A DNA stretch of 64,000 nt from Chitinophagaceae bacterium (GCA_947447265.1 CANFKC010000021.1:1-64000), one strand, 5' to 3'. Shown: positions 9,023-19,290, counted from the stretch's first letter. A program made the numbers and translations. Notes: generated by a model not told the origin, from the letters alone.

Positions 9023-12000
9023 TTACTTATTTTCAAATTCTATTCTAAATGTAGTCCCCTTGTTCACTTCACTTTCAATAGTTATAGTTCCACCCAACGC
9101 TTCAACCTGAGTTTTTACCATGAATAAGCCCATGCCTTTACCTTCAGTGTGGTCGTGAAAACGCTTATATAAACCGAATACCTGCCCGCCCTTCTTCTTC
9201 AAGTCAATCCCAAGACCATTATCTTTAAATGTGAGCCATATCAACCCATTACTGCTACCGCTGGTAATTTCTATGAAAGGCGCTATGCCGGGCTGATGAT
9301 ACTTAATGCTATTGGAGATAAGGTTGAAAAAGATACTATAGAGGTAACTCTTAAAACTCATTATTTCATCAACACCGTTAAAATCAGTTACAATGCTCAC
9401 ATCTTCGCGTCTCAGTAGGTTTTCAATGCTCAGCTTAATGTCGCTGTACAATTCTGAAAATATCACTTTTTCCTTCTTTTCACTTACCTGGTGCTTTACC
9501 TGCAATACATGATTCAGATCCCTGATAACCTCATCAAGTTTCCGGACTGATGTTGCAAGCCCCTGTAACAACGGGTCTTCTTTCTGACTGTCTCTTGCCT
9601 TTAACTGCAACAGATCTGCCAGGGCAATAATATTTGATACGGGCGCACGAAGGTTATGCGAAACAATATAGGAAAATTGCTCGAGGCCCTTATTACGCTG
9701 CACAATGTCTGCTACTATTTTTAGCCTTTCTGTTTCGGCCTTCTTCTGTTCTGTAATATCAGTAGCTACAGCAAGTACAGCTTTTTCAATGGTACCAGCA
9801 ACGGTGAACGGTAGTTTCACGGTATGGAATGAACGGACATTCCCTTCGTGGTCAGTAAGGGTTGATTCAGGTATTACCATAGTTTCCCCTGTTTCAATCA
9901 CCTCCCTGCACTGCCTGAAAAAATCCTCTGCTTCTTCCTTTACAGGAATGGAGTCCTGAAAGAGCGTATTGTTTAACTGCTCGGTTGTTAACCCATAGAG
10001 CGCAGCAGAACTTTTATTAACAAACAGGTACTTACCATTATAATCTTTGGCGTAAACCGACTGGGGAATCAGATCCATTATCAGGCGCAGATTAGCCTCC
10101 GATTGCGCTAATGCTATTTCAGCTTCCTTCATTTCCGTAACATCGTGCACGGCACCATGCATGCCTGTTGGCTTGCCATTGCTATCGAAAATGAAATCAG
10201 CCTGCGAGTATAGGTGCCGTATGGCACCATCTTTGCGAATAATGCGGTGGTAAAACGCTGTACTGCTTAGCGATGCATGAGCAACGTCAATAATCCGCTT
10301 AGCTTCATCCATGTCGTCAGGGTGAATAAAAGAAAACCAGAACCTTTCACTAAGCGTGCCATCAACCTGGCTGACCCCAAATATCCTGCAAGTTTCATCG
10401 GACCATGTTGCATTGCCGGTTGTGAAATCCAACTCCCAACTCCCGACATGCGACATAGATTGGGCCTCTTTCAGTTTCAACTCGTTATGGATTGCACTGT
10501 CCTCCATTTCCTTCCTGCGCTTTTCCCTTTCAAAGCCATCGACAGCGAAAGAGATATCGTATGCAGCCTCTTCAAGTAATGCAACTTCCTCTTCATTAAA
10601 AAAGTGAGGAACTGTTGAATAAAGGCTAAAAACCCATTTAACCTTTCCAGTTCCTTTTAACGGAAGGATAATTGCTGACTTAAAGCCTTTTGCTTCCGTG
10701 TATTGTTTCCACCCACTTTCGGAACTTGCTTCGGCGTAGTCGTTAACAACAGAAGAATTTCCGCTAGCCATTACATTTGCGATGGCACCGGTTTCAGAAA
10801 ATTGCAGCGAAACGAAAGCCTTCAGGTCAGCCTCGCTTACCTTATTAGATGCCCGGATACTTAGTTTTCTGGCTGCAATGTCAACCGCGGAAATTATAGC
10901 AATACCAAATTTCCCATACTCGACGGCAATTTCGCATGCCTTTTCAAAAATTGCCTGCTCGTCGTTTACACGTACAATTGCCTGATTAATCTGGCTGACA
11001 AAAGAATATAGACGGTTAATGTGCGTAACTTTCTCTTCTGCAAGTTTGTTAGCCGTTACATCCCTAAAGTTATCAATAATGCCATTTATTACCGGGTCAT
11101 GCAACATATTGGTAAGCTTAGCGCCCGTCCATACCCAGTGCCCATCTTTATGCTTCATGCGCACAGGGGCAGACTCTACCGGCAGCCCGGGATTAGCCAT
11201 GACCTTTCCAACTGTTTCCTGTACAATCGCAATATCATCTGGATGGGCCTCAGCAAATATATCGTAACTCATTGCTTCCTGATCGGTGTAACCCAGGATG
11301 GCCTGTACCGTCGGTGACACATAGCTTGGCTTTCGGTCGGGACCAATAATGGCCACGGCATCAGCGTTATGCTCAATTAGCGTGCGGAATTTATGATTGT
11401 TACTCTTTATCTTCTGTTTCGAGGCCCTGCGTTCCTTGTTAAAATACCAGAGTAGCCCTGCAATAACTGCCACAAGCAGAATAATTCCAATTACATAAAG
11501 AACATCTTCACTGCTTTCATTTGACCTTCTGAGTTTTTCAATTTCGAGATCCTTGTTTTTCAAATCAAGAGCACGTTGTGTTTCAATGGCTTCCAACTTA
11601 ACTCTATTGGTCTGCGAAAAGACGGAATCCCTGAAGGCTATAGATTGCCTGTAAATTTCGAGCGCTTGTTTGTAATCTCCGGATAGGGTATAGACTTCCG
11701 CAAGAACACCACTGTATTCCTGCAATTGGTCAAGGTCGCTTATTTCCTTACTATCAGCTATTGCGCCCTTTAAATAAGCAACTGCCTCGCCCAGGCTTGC
11801 CTCCCTACCCGATGGGATGAAGCCCTCTTTTTTAATGCTACCTATATTCTTAGCAATCTCCAAAAAACAAACACCGAGCTGCCCTTTTGCCTCGGCTGTA
11901 GTTCTCTTTTCCCCAAGCGATTCCATTAACCTTAAAGCCCTAAAACCATAAGTCAATGCTTCACTATATTTCTTTTGCAACCTGTATGCCCGGCCAATAT

Positions 12001-12742
12001 TGCCTAAAACAAATGCTGCACTGCTCCTATTGCCAAGCCTTTCCTGAAACGTAAGTACTTCAAACAAATATTTCAGCGCCCCATCATAATCATTTTGTTC
12101 CAGGCGAATGGAAGCTAATACGGCCTTCAAATCAGCAATGGTACTGCTGTCGCCTAATTCCTCGCAAAGATGAAGTGCCTGCAAAGTATAAGAAACACCA
12201 TGCTCGTTGCTGCCCTGGCGCAGGTATACATTGCCTATGTTAGCCAGGTCATTCGATTTTGCCTTTTTGTCGCCAAGCTCCTCATTAATTTTAAGCGCTT
12301 TAAAGTAGAATTCAAGTGCTTTGGGATAGTTACTCTGGCACTCATAAACGAGGCCCATATTGCCATAATTCTTAGCGATGCCGGCGCGAGAGTGGGAACG
12401 GTCACTTATAACAAGGGCTTTTTCATAACATTCCAGCGCTTTCGGGTAATCGGACTTATACAGATAATTGACACCCAGCGAATTGAAGGCCATGGCCAAT
12501 CCGCTTTCCCATTTTAGTTTTTCAGCGAGGGCAAGTCCACGGCTCCCGTAAATAATTCCGCTATCCGTATTAATCTGGTAATAGGCAAATGAAACGCCAG
12601 CCAATGCCTTCACTTCATTCGTGTCGCCTTTTGCGGCATTCAGCTCATGAAGAAATGAGTCAATTAATGCCGTCCCGTACTTTTGCTGTCCCTGAAGCGC
12701 CATGGGTATCAACAAAATCAAAACGAAAATCACTTTTCTCAT
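9023..12742 (-). CDS. Sensor histidine kinase with TPR, PAS and GAF domains
   Basis: This 1239-residue kinase has an N-terminal signal peptide or anchor (MRKVIFVLILLIPMALQGQQ) and several TPR repeats in the periplasm (~40-400, for example YPKALECYEKAL and YPKALEFYFKAL). A short coiled coil and one transmembrane helix follow at ~411-431. The cytoplasmic part has a PAS domain (~450-560, NADAVAIIGPDRKPSYVSP), a GAF domain (~575-730), two more PAS domains (~750-865 and ~875-990), an H-box (SHNLRAPVSN, His near 1025) and a HATPase domain (N-box NLISNSIKYH, G1 DNGLGI, G2 GKGMGLFMV). It is expected to autophosphorylate on the H-box His and pass phosphate to the CheY-like protein encoded 13 bases downstream. 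The signal is unknown; the TPR region suggests a protein or envelope cue. Confidence 0.92.
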   Translation of the reverse strand: MRKVIFVLILLIPMALQGQQKYGTALIDSFLHELNAAKGDTNEVKALAGVSFAYYQINTDSGIIYGSRGLALAEKLKWESGLAMAFNSLGVNYLYKSDYPKALECYEKALVISDRSHSRAGIAKNYGNMGLVYECQSNYPKALEFYFKALKINEELGDKKAKSNDLANIGNVYLRQGSNEHGVSYTLQALHLCEELGDSSTIADLKAVLASIRLEQNDYDGALKYLFEVLTFQERLGNRSSAAFVLGNIGRAYRLQKKYSEALTYGFRALRLMESLGEKRTTAEAKGQLGVCFLEIAKNIGSIKKEGFIPSGREASLGEAVAYLKGAIADSKEISDLDQLQEYSGVLAEVYTLSGDYKQALEIYRQSIAFRDSVFSQTNRVKLEAIETQRALDLKNKDLEIEKLRRSNESSEDVLYVIGIILLVAVIAGLLWYFNKERRASKQKIKSNNHKFRTLIEHNADAVAIIGPDRKPSYVSPTVQAILGYTDQEAMSYDIFAEAHPDDIAIVQETVGKVMANPGLPVESAPVRMKHKDGHWVWTGAKLTNMLHDPVINGIIDNFRDVTANKLAEEKVTHINRLYSFVSQINQAIVRVNDEQAIFEKACEIAVEYGKFGIAIISAVDIAARKLSIRASNKVSEADLKAFVSLQFSETGAIANVMASGNSSVVNDYAEASSESGWKQYTEAKGFKSAIILPLKGTGKVKWVFSLYSTVPHFFNEEEVALLEEAAYDISFAVDGFEREKRRKEMEDSAIHNELKLKEAQSMSHVGSWELDFTTGNATWSDETCRIFGVSQVDGTLSERFWFSFIHPDDMDEAKRIIDVAHASLSSTAFYHRIIRKDGAIRHLYSQADFIFDSNGKPTGMHGAVHDVTEMKEAEIALAQSEANLRLIMDLIPQSVYAKDYNGKYLFVNKSSAALYGLTTEQLNNTLFQDSIPVKEEAEDFFRQCREVIETGETMVIPESTLTDHEGNVRSFHTVKLPFTVAGTIEKAVLAVATDITEQKKAETERLKIVADIVQRNKGLEQFSYIVSHNLRAPVSNIIALADLLQLKARDSQKEDPLLQGLATSVRKLDEVIRDLNHVLQVKHQVSEKKEKVIFSELYSDIKLSIENLLRREDVSIVTDFNGVDEIMSFKSYLYSIFFNLISNSIKYHQPGIAPFIEITSGSSNGLIWLTFKDNGLGIDLKKKGGQVFGLYKRFHDHTEGKGMGLFMVKTQVEALGGTITIESEVNKGTTFRIEFENK

Positions 12743-13341
12743 GCGGTATACTTTTATTGGAGTTACAAAACAAGTTCCCCGTGTAAACCAAAGGAAAACA
12801 ATCAGAGCTTCTATTCTTTAATTCGCAATCACAAAGAACTATACTATTGAAAGCATGGAGATATCAGGTGGCGTTCAGATTACCCGTTTGTTATAGATAA
12901 TGCTAATGCAAGTTATTGATTTTTTTTCGCTAATATATATATTAAATTATTCTTTATGAACTGAATTTCAATAATACACCCCTCAGGTATTGATAGGTTA
13001 GAGAGAACCGTCAAAAATCCATTTCTGCCACGGAAACGAAGAATATTTACCCGACGCAAATTATTAATGAAGCAAAAGGAGGGAGTGTTTTAAGGTAGCT
13101 GATAAACGGCTCATACCGATGAATACGCAGTTATAAAAAATGTAATTACTAATCGGTAATCACGCTACGCTTTTTGCACTTTACGACATTTTGCATTCCA
13201 TGGATCCAGGTATGCTTTCCTGCGAATAGAATGCAACTCATTAATAAACAATAAATTAATTAACACTACGTAATTTGAAGTAAAAAATTCTTTATATTTA
13301 ACTAATAGATAATCATATGGTCGGTGTATAAACATGAAATT
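12743..13341. other. Intergenic region between divergent signalling genes
   Basis: About 600 AT-rich bases lie between the kinase (minus) and the Hpt gene (plus). No coding frame or RNA gene is evident. A TTTG at 13274-13277 and TATATTTA at 13293-13300 sit upstream of the Hpt start, but the 15-base spacing is shorter than the usual 19 or more and the second element has one mismatch to TAnnTTTG, so the promoter call is weak. Confidence 0.35.
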
Positions 13342-13680
13342 ATGCTCTACAACTTAGATGAATTATGGGATTTAACGGACGGCGATACAGCATTAGTCAC
13401 GTCATTGGTAAGTCAATTCATTATTGACTCATCGACGTCAATTACCAACATTAATAATGCCATAAAATTGAGGGATTTTTCATCCATAAAGTTCAATGCG
13501 CACCGGTTGAAACCTGCGTTAAATGCACTAAAAATTGACCAGACAAAAGATATTATAGCGCAGATAGAGCGTAAAGCAGCGAACAACTTATTTGACGATG
13601 AACTGGTCAATTCAGTTAAGGAATTAGATGCAATCGTGAAAATGGCAATTGTCGCGTTAAAAGGGGAATTCGCAGTTTAA
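13342..13680 (+). CDS. Hpt domain phosphotransfer protein
   Basis: A small all-helical protein of about 112 residues. The motif FNAHRLKPALNALKI contains the His expected to carry phosphate in Hpt domains, which normally read AH.LK. The open frame begins with GTG at 13324; ATG at 13342 gives MLYNLDELWDLTDGD, which looks like a typical Hpt N-terminus, so it is chosen. It is the first gene of a plus-strand cassette with a FIST sensor and a hybrid kinase, and would relay phosphate from the kinase's receiver domain to another regulator. Pro replaces the common Ser after the Lys (HRLKPA), which is unusual but not in the catalytic position. Confidence 0.8.
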   Translation: MLYNLDELWDLTDGDTALVTSLVSQFIIDSSTSITNINNAIKLRDFSSIKFNAHRLKPALNALKIDQTKDIIAQIERKAANNLFDDELVNSVKELDAIVKMAIVALKGEFAV

Positions 13681-13733
13681 ACTAAGTCGACCCACTTAAA
13701 TCCATCAGTTTAATAAACATAAAACCACGTACC

Positions 13734-14387
13734 ATGCGTATTCAACAACATCATTTCAGCAATCATAAATGGGAGGCTATTAATCAACAAAACTGTGATG
13801 GTACATTTAACTGCTGCCTGGTACTTGTTTTCGGTTGCATTGATCTGATAAATTCCGCTGATATTTATGAGCATTTAAAAGCCCTGTACCCCGTTGCTGA
13901 TATTGTTTTCGCTTCTACAGCCGGTGAAATAGCCCACGATACTGTTTATGACAAATCTATAATTGCAACAGCAATTGAGTTTACTGACACCACCATTAAA
14001 TGTGCTTCATTGGCGTTAACTGATGACCGGGACAGTTATACCACCGGAGCTGAATTGATGGATACACTCAGCGGCGATAACCTTGCTTATGTTTTTTTGA
14101 TAAGCGATGGAACAAAAATAAACGGGAGTGAACTTGTAGCAGGTTTCAACTCCAGGAACCAGCAAAACATACCTGTATCGGGTGGATTAGCTGGAGACGG
14201 TGACCGTTTTCAAAAAACATATACCGGCTTAAACATGGTACCATCTGAAGGTAATGTAATTGCAGTAGGTTTTTATGGCGAGCATATACGTATCGGGCAT
14301 GGTTCTGTTGGTGGATGGGACGAGTTTGGACATGAGCGCACCATTACCAGGTCTGACAAGAACATCTTGTATGAAATTGATAATTGA
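13734..14387 (+). CDS. FIST domain sensor protein, N-terminal half before premature TGA
   Basis: Residues 1-217 match the FIST N domain, a sensory module proposed to bind small ligands such as amino acids and often encoded beside histidine kinases. Visible features are FGCIDLINSADIYEHLKALY, FASTAGEIAHD, a GLAGDGDRFQKTYTG block and a GGWDEFGHERTITRSD segment. A TGA at 14385-14387 ends the frame in the middle of the linker to the C-terminal domain (LYEIDN stop NALSLYKDYLG). In intact FIST proteins this position reads through, as in LYELDG.PAL.LYK. The following bases stay open in the same frame to 14870, so a single base substitution explains the stop. The start ATG at 13734 follows the Hpt gene by 53 bases. 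Confidence 0.75.
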   Translation: MRIQQHHFSNHKWEAINQQNCDGTFNCCLVLVFGCIDLINSADIYEHLKALYPVADIVFASTAGEIAHDTVYDKSIIATAIEFTDTTIKCASLALTDDRDSYTTGAELMDTLSGDNLAYVFLISDGTKINGSELVAGFNSRNQQNIPVSGGLAGDGDRFQKTYTGLNMVPSEGNVIAVGFYGEHIRIGHGSVGGWDEFGHERTITRSDKNILYEIDN

Positions 14388-14870
14388 AACGCACTCAGTC
14401 TATATAAAGATTACCTGGGTGATTATATAAAGGAGCTTCCCGGCTCGGCATTATTGTTTCCATTGTCGCTAAAGAAAGAAGGCGCTTCAACGGCAGTAGT
14501 GCGTACCATACTGGCAATAAATGAAACAGATTCAAGCATGACGTTTGCGGGCAATATGCCCGAAGGCAGCAGAGTAAGATTGATGAAAGCGAACTTTGAC
14601 CGGTTGATAGAAGGCGCATCTAATGCGGCAAGTTTTTCCAGCCTGAAAGAACACAAGCCACAACTTGCGATTCTGATCAGTTGTGTTGGCCGCAAACTCA
14701 TTTTGCAACACCGGGTAGAGGAAGAAGTGGAAGCTGCCAGAGAAATTTTTGGTAGTGATGTTGTGCTTACCGGTTTCTATTCCTATGGTGAGATTTCCCC
14801 ATTCTCCGCTAATGCGAAGTGTGAATTACATAACCAGACCATGACCATAACCACTTTTACCGAACTATAA
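14388..14870 (+). pseudogene. FIST C-terminal domain, continuation after premature TGA
   Basis: The frame continues directly from the interrupted FIST N half without a shift. It encodes NALSLYKDYLGDYIKEL, a MPEGSRVRLMKANFDRLIEG segment and ILISCVGRKLILQHRVEEEV, ending in GFYSYGEISPF, all typical of the FIST_C domain. No ATG start is available near the break; the first alternative codon is TTG at 14454, inside the domain, so independent translation is unlikely to give a folded protein. Either the gene is a recent pseudogene, the TGA is a sequencing error, or it is read through. Confidence 0.75.
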
Positions 14871-14887
14871 GAACAAATAAGGCCCAA

Positions 14888-16405
14888 ATGAGTTATACCA
14901 AAATATTAGAAAAGCAAATATAGAAATACCTGCCACCCAACTTTGCCGAAGATGAACGGATACAAACATTCCTCGCGGTAAGCGATGATTATTACGCCAC
15001 CTTCGAGAGGGATAAGAAAATTGCGGAACATGCTTTTGCTATAAGCGAGAAAGAGTACCAGGAAGTTGTAGACAACCTAAAGCGTGAAAATGAAATTAAG
15101 CAAAAGTCCATCCTGGAACTAAAGAAGGCTGCGAGTGCACTTTCTCCTGAAGCGGAGAGCAGTTTCAATAATTCAAACGATGATATTTTTTACATCACCA
15201 ATTTCCTGAAGGAACAGATAGCCAAATCGAAAGAAATTGAGAATTACCTTATTGAAGCGAAAGAGCTGGCTGAAAATGCATCAAGGGCAAAAAGCGATTT
15301 TCTTTCGGTGATGAGCCATGAAATAAGGACCCCGCTAAATGCAATCATCGGGTACATTCATTTGCTTATTAATGAGGGTCCGATGCCCTCGCAAACTGAA
15401 TACCTTAACATACTGCAAATCTCCGCCAGGAATTTATTAAGCCTGATCAATGACGTGCTGGATTTCAGTAAAATAGAAGAGGGGAAAATAGTATTTGCCG
15501 AGAGCGACTTTGACGTCCGCGCCTTGTTCAATGACATAAAGCTGGCGAATAAGATAAGGGCTGATGAGAATGGCAACGTGATCAAAGTGATGTTTGACGA
15601 GGATATACCCCGTTTCCTGAAAGGGGATATTACCCGAATAACACAAGTACTGAATAATCTGGTATCGAATGCGATAAAATTCACCAAAAATGGGCGGATA
15701 ACAATAGAACTCCAGCTGAAATCAACAAAAGGAAATAAAGTCGAAATCGACTTTTCCGTAACAGATACCGGTATTGGCATCAGTAAGGAAAACCAGGAAC
15801 ATATTTTTGAGCGGTTCACACAAGCTCATCAGTATATTACAAGAGAATTTGGTGGTTCCGGCTTAGGGTTGGCCATTATTAAAAGGCTACTTGCATTGTT
15901 AGATAGTGAAGTAAAAGTGGAAAGTGAAGAAGGCAAGGGCTCTAAATTCTATTTCTCCATTTGGTTTGAAAAAAGCGATTTGAAAGAAATAGAATTCAAC
16001 ACTGATAATGACGTTAAAGAGGGGCTTGGGGGCATAAAGGTGCTGCTGGTAGAAGATGTTACTTTTAATGCAATCCTGGCAAGTAAAATGTTATCGAATT
16101 GGAATGCGGATGTTACCCTGGCAGAGAATGGAGCCATTGCCGTTGACAAAGTAAAAAATGGAAATTTTGATTTAGTACTTATGGATGTGCAAATGCCCGT
16201 TATGGATGGGCTTACCGCGAGCACGGAAATAAGAAAGTTTAACAAGTCTATCCCCATATTTCCTTTAACGGCATCGACTTCCGCAGATATGCAAGCGCAA
16301 TTTAAATCGATTGGTATAGTCGACATTATTTTTAAACCTATCAACCCTGACACGCTACACCGAACAATTTTGAAGTTTATCGCCAGCCAGAGCAAAAAAC
16401 AATAA
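14888..16405 (+). pseudogene. Hybrid sensor histidine kinase with receiver domain, TAG at codon 12
   Basis: From ATG 14888 the frame reads MSYTKILEKQI, then TAG at 14921-14923, then KYLPPNFAEDERIQTF and on without interruption to 16405. The remainder has a helical coiled-coil region (~35-135), HisKA with MSHEIRTPLNAIIGY, HATPase (NLVSNAIKFTKNG, DTGIGI, GGSGLGLAII) and a receiver domain (VLLVEDVTFN, phospho-Asp in LVLMDVQMPVMDG, Lys in IIFKPINP). No ATG, GTG or TTG start lies between the TAG and the H-box, where GTG-ATG occurs at 15308-15313, so a start there would lack part of the dimerisation region. It follows the FIST gene by 17 bases and would be the kinase reading the FIST sensor, with the Hpt protein as relay. 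The stop makes it a probable pseudogene, sequencing error or read-through case. Confidence 0.8.
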
Positions 16406-16440
16406 AAAATGCCGTGCCTCTCAACAGGCACGGCATTTTA
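16406..16440. terminator. Bidirectional rho-independent terminator
   Basis: AAAATGCCGTGCCT and AGGCACGGCATTTT form a 14-bp perfect stem with a 6-base loop, flanked by A-rich and T-rich ends. It begins immediately after the hybrid kinase stop on the plus strand and lies 33 bases beyond the formate dehydrogenase stop on the minus strand, so it can serve both converging units. Confidence 0.9.
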
Positions 16441-16473
16441 CCTAAATGCTGAATTGGAATTGCACTATTGTGT

Positions 16474-19290
16474 TTAAACCACTACTTTCTTATTCTTATA
16501 CTCCCCCTTGCTCTTACGGATATTTACCGCAACAACCTTGTACTCAGGGCAAAGCGCCTGAGAGTCGCATTCGCTGGACGTAATATCGTTCATTGATATT
16601 TCAGGGAAGTGGAATGTACTGCTGAGCACACCTGGTTTTACTTCGTCAGTTATATAAGCCTTTACATCTATTTTGCCACGGGCTGATTCTACGCAAACCA
16701 TCTCGCCATCTGCAATAGCATGTTTAGCCGCATCTGCCGGGTTAATAAGCAAAACATCCTCTTTAACAATTTTCGCATTATTGGTACGGCGCGTCATAGT
16801 GCCGCAGTTATAGTGTTCCAGTTCGCGGTTGGTAGTGATAATGTACGGAAATTCTTTTCCGTTTGTTAACAGCTCTTTCGATTCAGCCCAGTCGTTATAA
16901 ACAAACTTACCTAATCCGCGTTTAAAGGTGCCTACGTGCAGTATGTCTGTACCAATACCTTCTTTATTAACGGGCCATTGCTTACCATTCGTACCCAGTT
17001 CATCCCACTTAATACCTTCGAAGAAAGGCACTATGCGCGACACCTCGTCCAATACAGTTTCTACGCTGTATTCCGGCTGCGGATACCCCATGCGATTCAT
17101 GATTTCAGAAATGATCTGTCCGTCAGATTTTGTACCTGGTATTGGCGCAACAACCTGGTTAACCCGCTGTACCCTTCTTTCACCATTGGTGAATGTTCCG
17201 CTCTTTTCAAGGAACGAAGACGCTGGTAAAACAACGTGCGCCAACTTCGCAGTTTCTGTCATAAACAGTTCCTGTACAACAAACAATTCCAGCTTACCGA
17301 TTGCTGCTTTAACGTGATTGGTGTTAGGGTCGGTCTGGGCCATATCTTCACCTATTGACCACATGGCCTTTACTTTACCATCAAGCGCTGCCTGATACAT
17401 CTGTGGCGTTTTCAGCCCTACATAATTCGGCAGTTTGGCATCGTAAAACTCTTCGTACTTTTTGTGATAAACAGGGTCCGTTACATCGTAATAACCTGCA
17501 CCCTGGTGTGGCTGGCAACCCATATCGGCAGCGCCCTGCACATTGTTCTGGCCGCGCAACGGATTAACTCCGACACCCGGACGTCCGATATTACCTGTTA
17601 TCATAGCCAGGTCGGTGATCTGCATAATTGCAAACGTACCTTGCGAATGTTCCGTAACTCCCAGACCATGGAAACTCATGGCATTAGGTGCGCTTGCGTA
17701 AGCAATGGCTGCTCTACGGACAAGTTCCCGGTCAACACCTGATATTTTCTCCATCTCCTCAATATTGAGGTTCAGGATATTTTGTTTAAACTCTTCGTAA
17801 CCCTCAGTACGGCTTTCAATGAAGTTCTTATCTTCCAGGCCTTCTACTATAATGTAATACAACATCATGTTCAGCACGGCGACGTTAGTACCCGGGCGTA
17901 ACTGAAGGTGGTAGGTAGCGTATTTAGCCAACTCGGTACGACGAGGATCTATAACGATACTTGGTTTACCCGTCAGCGCAAATTGCTTGATCTTGGCACC
18001 CGTAACAGGGTGTCCTGATGTAGGGTTAGCGCCGATCACCATAATGCAATCGGTCTTCTTAATATCTTTTATGGAGTTAGTTGCCGCACCTGTACCGAAT
18101 GTACGCTGCATGCCTAATGCCGTTGGCGAATGGCACACACGCGCGCAACTGTCAATATTGTTAGTACCGATAACCACACGCTGGAATTTCTGCAGCAGGT
18201 AGTTTTCTTCATTGGTACCACGTGCTGACGAAACTGCACCTATAGCATCCGGGCCATAAGTAGCTTTGATACGGTGCATTTCAGAGGCTATGTAATCATA
18301 GGCTTCATCCCACGATACTTCAACAAATTCGCCATTCTTTTTCAGGAGTGGTGATTGTAGCCGTTCCGGGTGATTGTAGAATGAAAATGCGAAACGACCT
18401 TTTAAACAGGTATGCCCTGCATTTGCTTCGGCATCGTATGGAGCCTGTATCGATTTTACTTTACCGCCCTTTACTGAAACTTCCAGGTTACAACCAACAC
18501 CGCAATAGGTGCAAACGGTACGTATTTTTTCATCTACCTGTATAGATTTCGATTCAAAAATATCAGAGATAGCTGATGTTGGGCAGGCCTGTGCGCAGGC
18601 GCCACAACTCACACAATCAGACTGCTCAAAATTCTGTTCAATGCCTTTTATAATGTGGCTGTCAAAACCACGACCGCCCATGCTGAGTACGAACTGACCC
18701 TGAACTTCGTCGCAGGCACGTACACAGCGGTAGCAGTTGATGCATTTTGAAAAATCAGACGTCATGTAGGCATGACTATGGTCTTTTTCTTCTTTTTTGT
18801 AAAGATGGTTCTTGCCTTCAGGGTAGCGAACGTCGCGCACCCCTACCCTTGCTGCAACAGTCTGCAATTCGCAGTTGTTGTTTACTTCACAAGTGAGACA
18901 GTCGAGCGGGTGGTCAGTGAGCACCAGTTCTATAATGTTCTTTCTTAGCTTTTGTATGCGGTCAGATTCCGGGTAGATGTAGGATCCTGGCATAACAGGT
19001 GTATGGCACGATGCCATCGCCTTAGCCGGCCCCCCTTTAGAAAGGGCAACATCTACACTGCAAACCCTGCAGGATCCAAACGGATCAAGGTTAGGTGCAT
19101 CGCACAATGTAGGTACCGCATCTCTGCTACCCATAACACGGCGTATCAGAGAAATGATAGTTTCTCCTTCCTTAATTTCGTAGGGACGGTCATCTATATA
19201 AGCAACCTTAGCACCAACCGGAACCGGATCATTTTTTGAAAAAGAACCACCACTGCCGGGCTTGTTTTCTACATATAATTGCTTGCTCAT
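16474..19290 (-). CDS. fdhA: Formate dehydrogenase catalytic (alpha) subunit, NAD-linked type
   Basis: This 938-residue protein has a NuoG-like N-terminus: a 2Fe-2S ferredoxin domain (FGSCRVCSVDV), a His-Cys cluster motif (HPLDCLTCEVNNNCELQ), and two 4Fe-4S motifs (CINCYRCVRAC and CVSCGACAQACP). The molybdopterin oxidoreductase domain follows, with its own 4Fe-4S site (CTYCGVGCNLEV) and a C-terminal molydopterin-binding domain (YNCGTMTRRT, FHFPE). The metal ligand is Cys in SCARVCHSPTALG at about residue 386, where E. coli FdhF has selenocysteine. It oxidises formate to CO2 and passes electrons through the Fe-S chain to the NuoEF-like subunit encoded at 20110-21762, which should reduce NAD+. 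It is the last gene of the minus-strand unit. No fdhD or cofactor genes are in the window. Confidence 0.9.
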   Translation of the reverse strand: MSKQLYVENKPGSGGSFSKNDPVPVGAKVAYIDDRPYEIKEGETIISLIRRVMGSRDAVPTLCDAPNLDPFGSCRVCSVDVALSKGGPAKAMASCHTPVMPGSYIYPESDRIQKLRKNIIELVLTDHPLDCLTCEVNNNCELQTVAARVGVRDVRYPEGKNHLYKKEEKDHSHAYMTSDFSKCINCYRCVRACDEVQGQFVLSMGGRGFDSHIIKGIEQNFEQSDCVSCGACAQACPTSAISDIFESKSIQVDEKIRTVCTYCGVGCNLEVSVKGGKVKSIQAPYDAEANAGHTCLKGRFAFSFYNHPERLQSPLLKKNGEFVEVSWDEAYDYIASEMHRIKATYGPDAIGAVSSARGTNEENYLLQKFQRVVIGTNNIDSCARVCHSPTALGMQRTFGTGAATNSIKDIKKTDCIMVIGANPTSGHPVTGAKIKQFALTGKPSIVIDPRRTELAKYATYHLQLRPGTNVAVLNMMLYYIIVEGLEDKNFIESRTEGYEEFKQNILNLNIEEMEKISGVDRELVRRAAIAYASAPNAMSFHGLGVTEHSQGTFAIMQITDLAMITGNIGRPGVGVNPLRGQNNVQGAADMGCQPHQGAGYYDVTDPVYHKKYEEFYDAKLPNYVGLKTPQMYQAALDGKVKAMWSIGEDMAQTDPNTNHVKAAIGKLELFVVQELFMTETAKLAHVVLPASSFLEKSGTFTNGERRVQRVNQVVAPIPGTKSDGQIISEIMNRMGYPQPEYSVETVLDEVSRIVPFFEGIKWDELGTNGKQWPVNKEGIGTDILHVGTFKRGLGKFVYNDWAESKELLTNGKEFPYIITTNRELEHYNCGTMTRRTNNAKIVKEDVLLINPADAAKHAIADGEMVCVESARGKIDVKAYITDEVKPGVLSSTFHFPEISMNDITSSECDSQALCPEYKVVAVNIRKSKGEYKNKKVVV

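Noticed and set aside
9010-9036. TTG start for the CheY-like regulator
   Set aside because: It lies inside the kinase gene and adds residues not expected in a receiver domain; the ATG at 9009 has a better upstream sequence.
13185-13245. Inverted TGCATTC...GAATGCA as a regulatory hairpin
   Set aside because: The 7-bp arms are about 36 bases apart in AT-rich DNA and could easily arise by chance.
14385-14387. TGA in FIST as a selenocysteine codon
   Set aside because: The position is in a linker with no catalytic role, no SECIS-like hairpin is evident after it, and a TAG interrupts the adjacent gene, which selenocysteine would not explain.
18100-18160. Selenocysteine form of formate dehydrogenase
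   Set aside because: The active-site codon in SCARVCHSPT is an ordinary Cys codon and the frame has no internal TGA.
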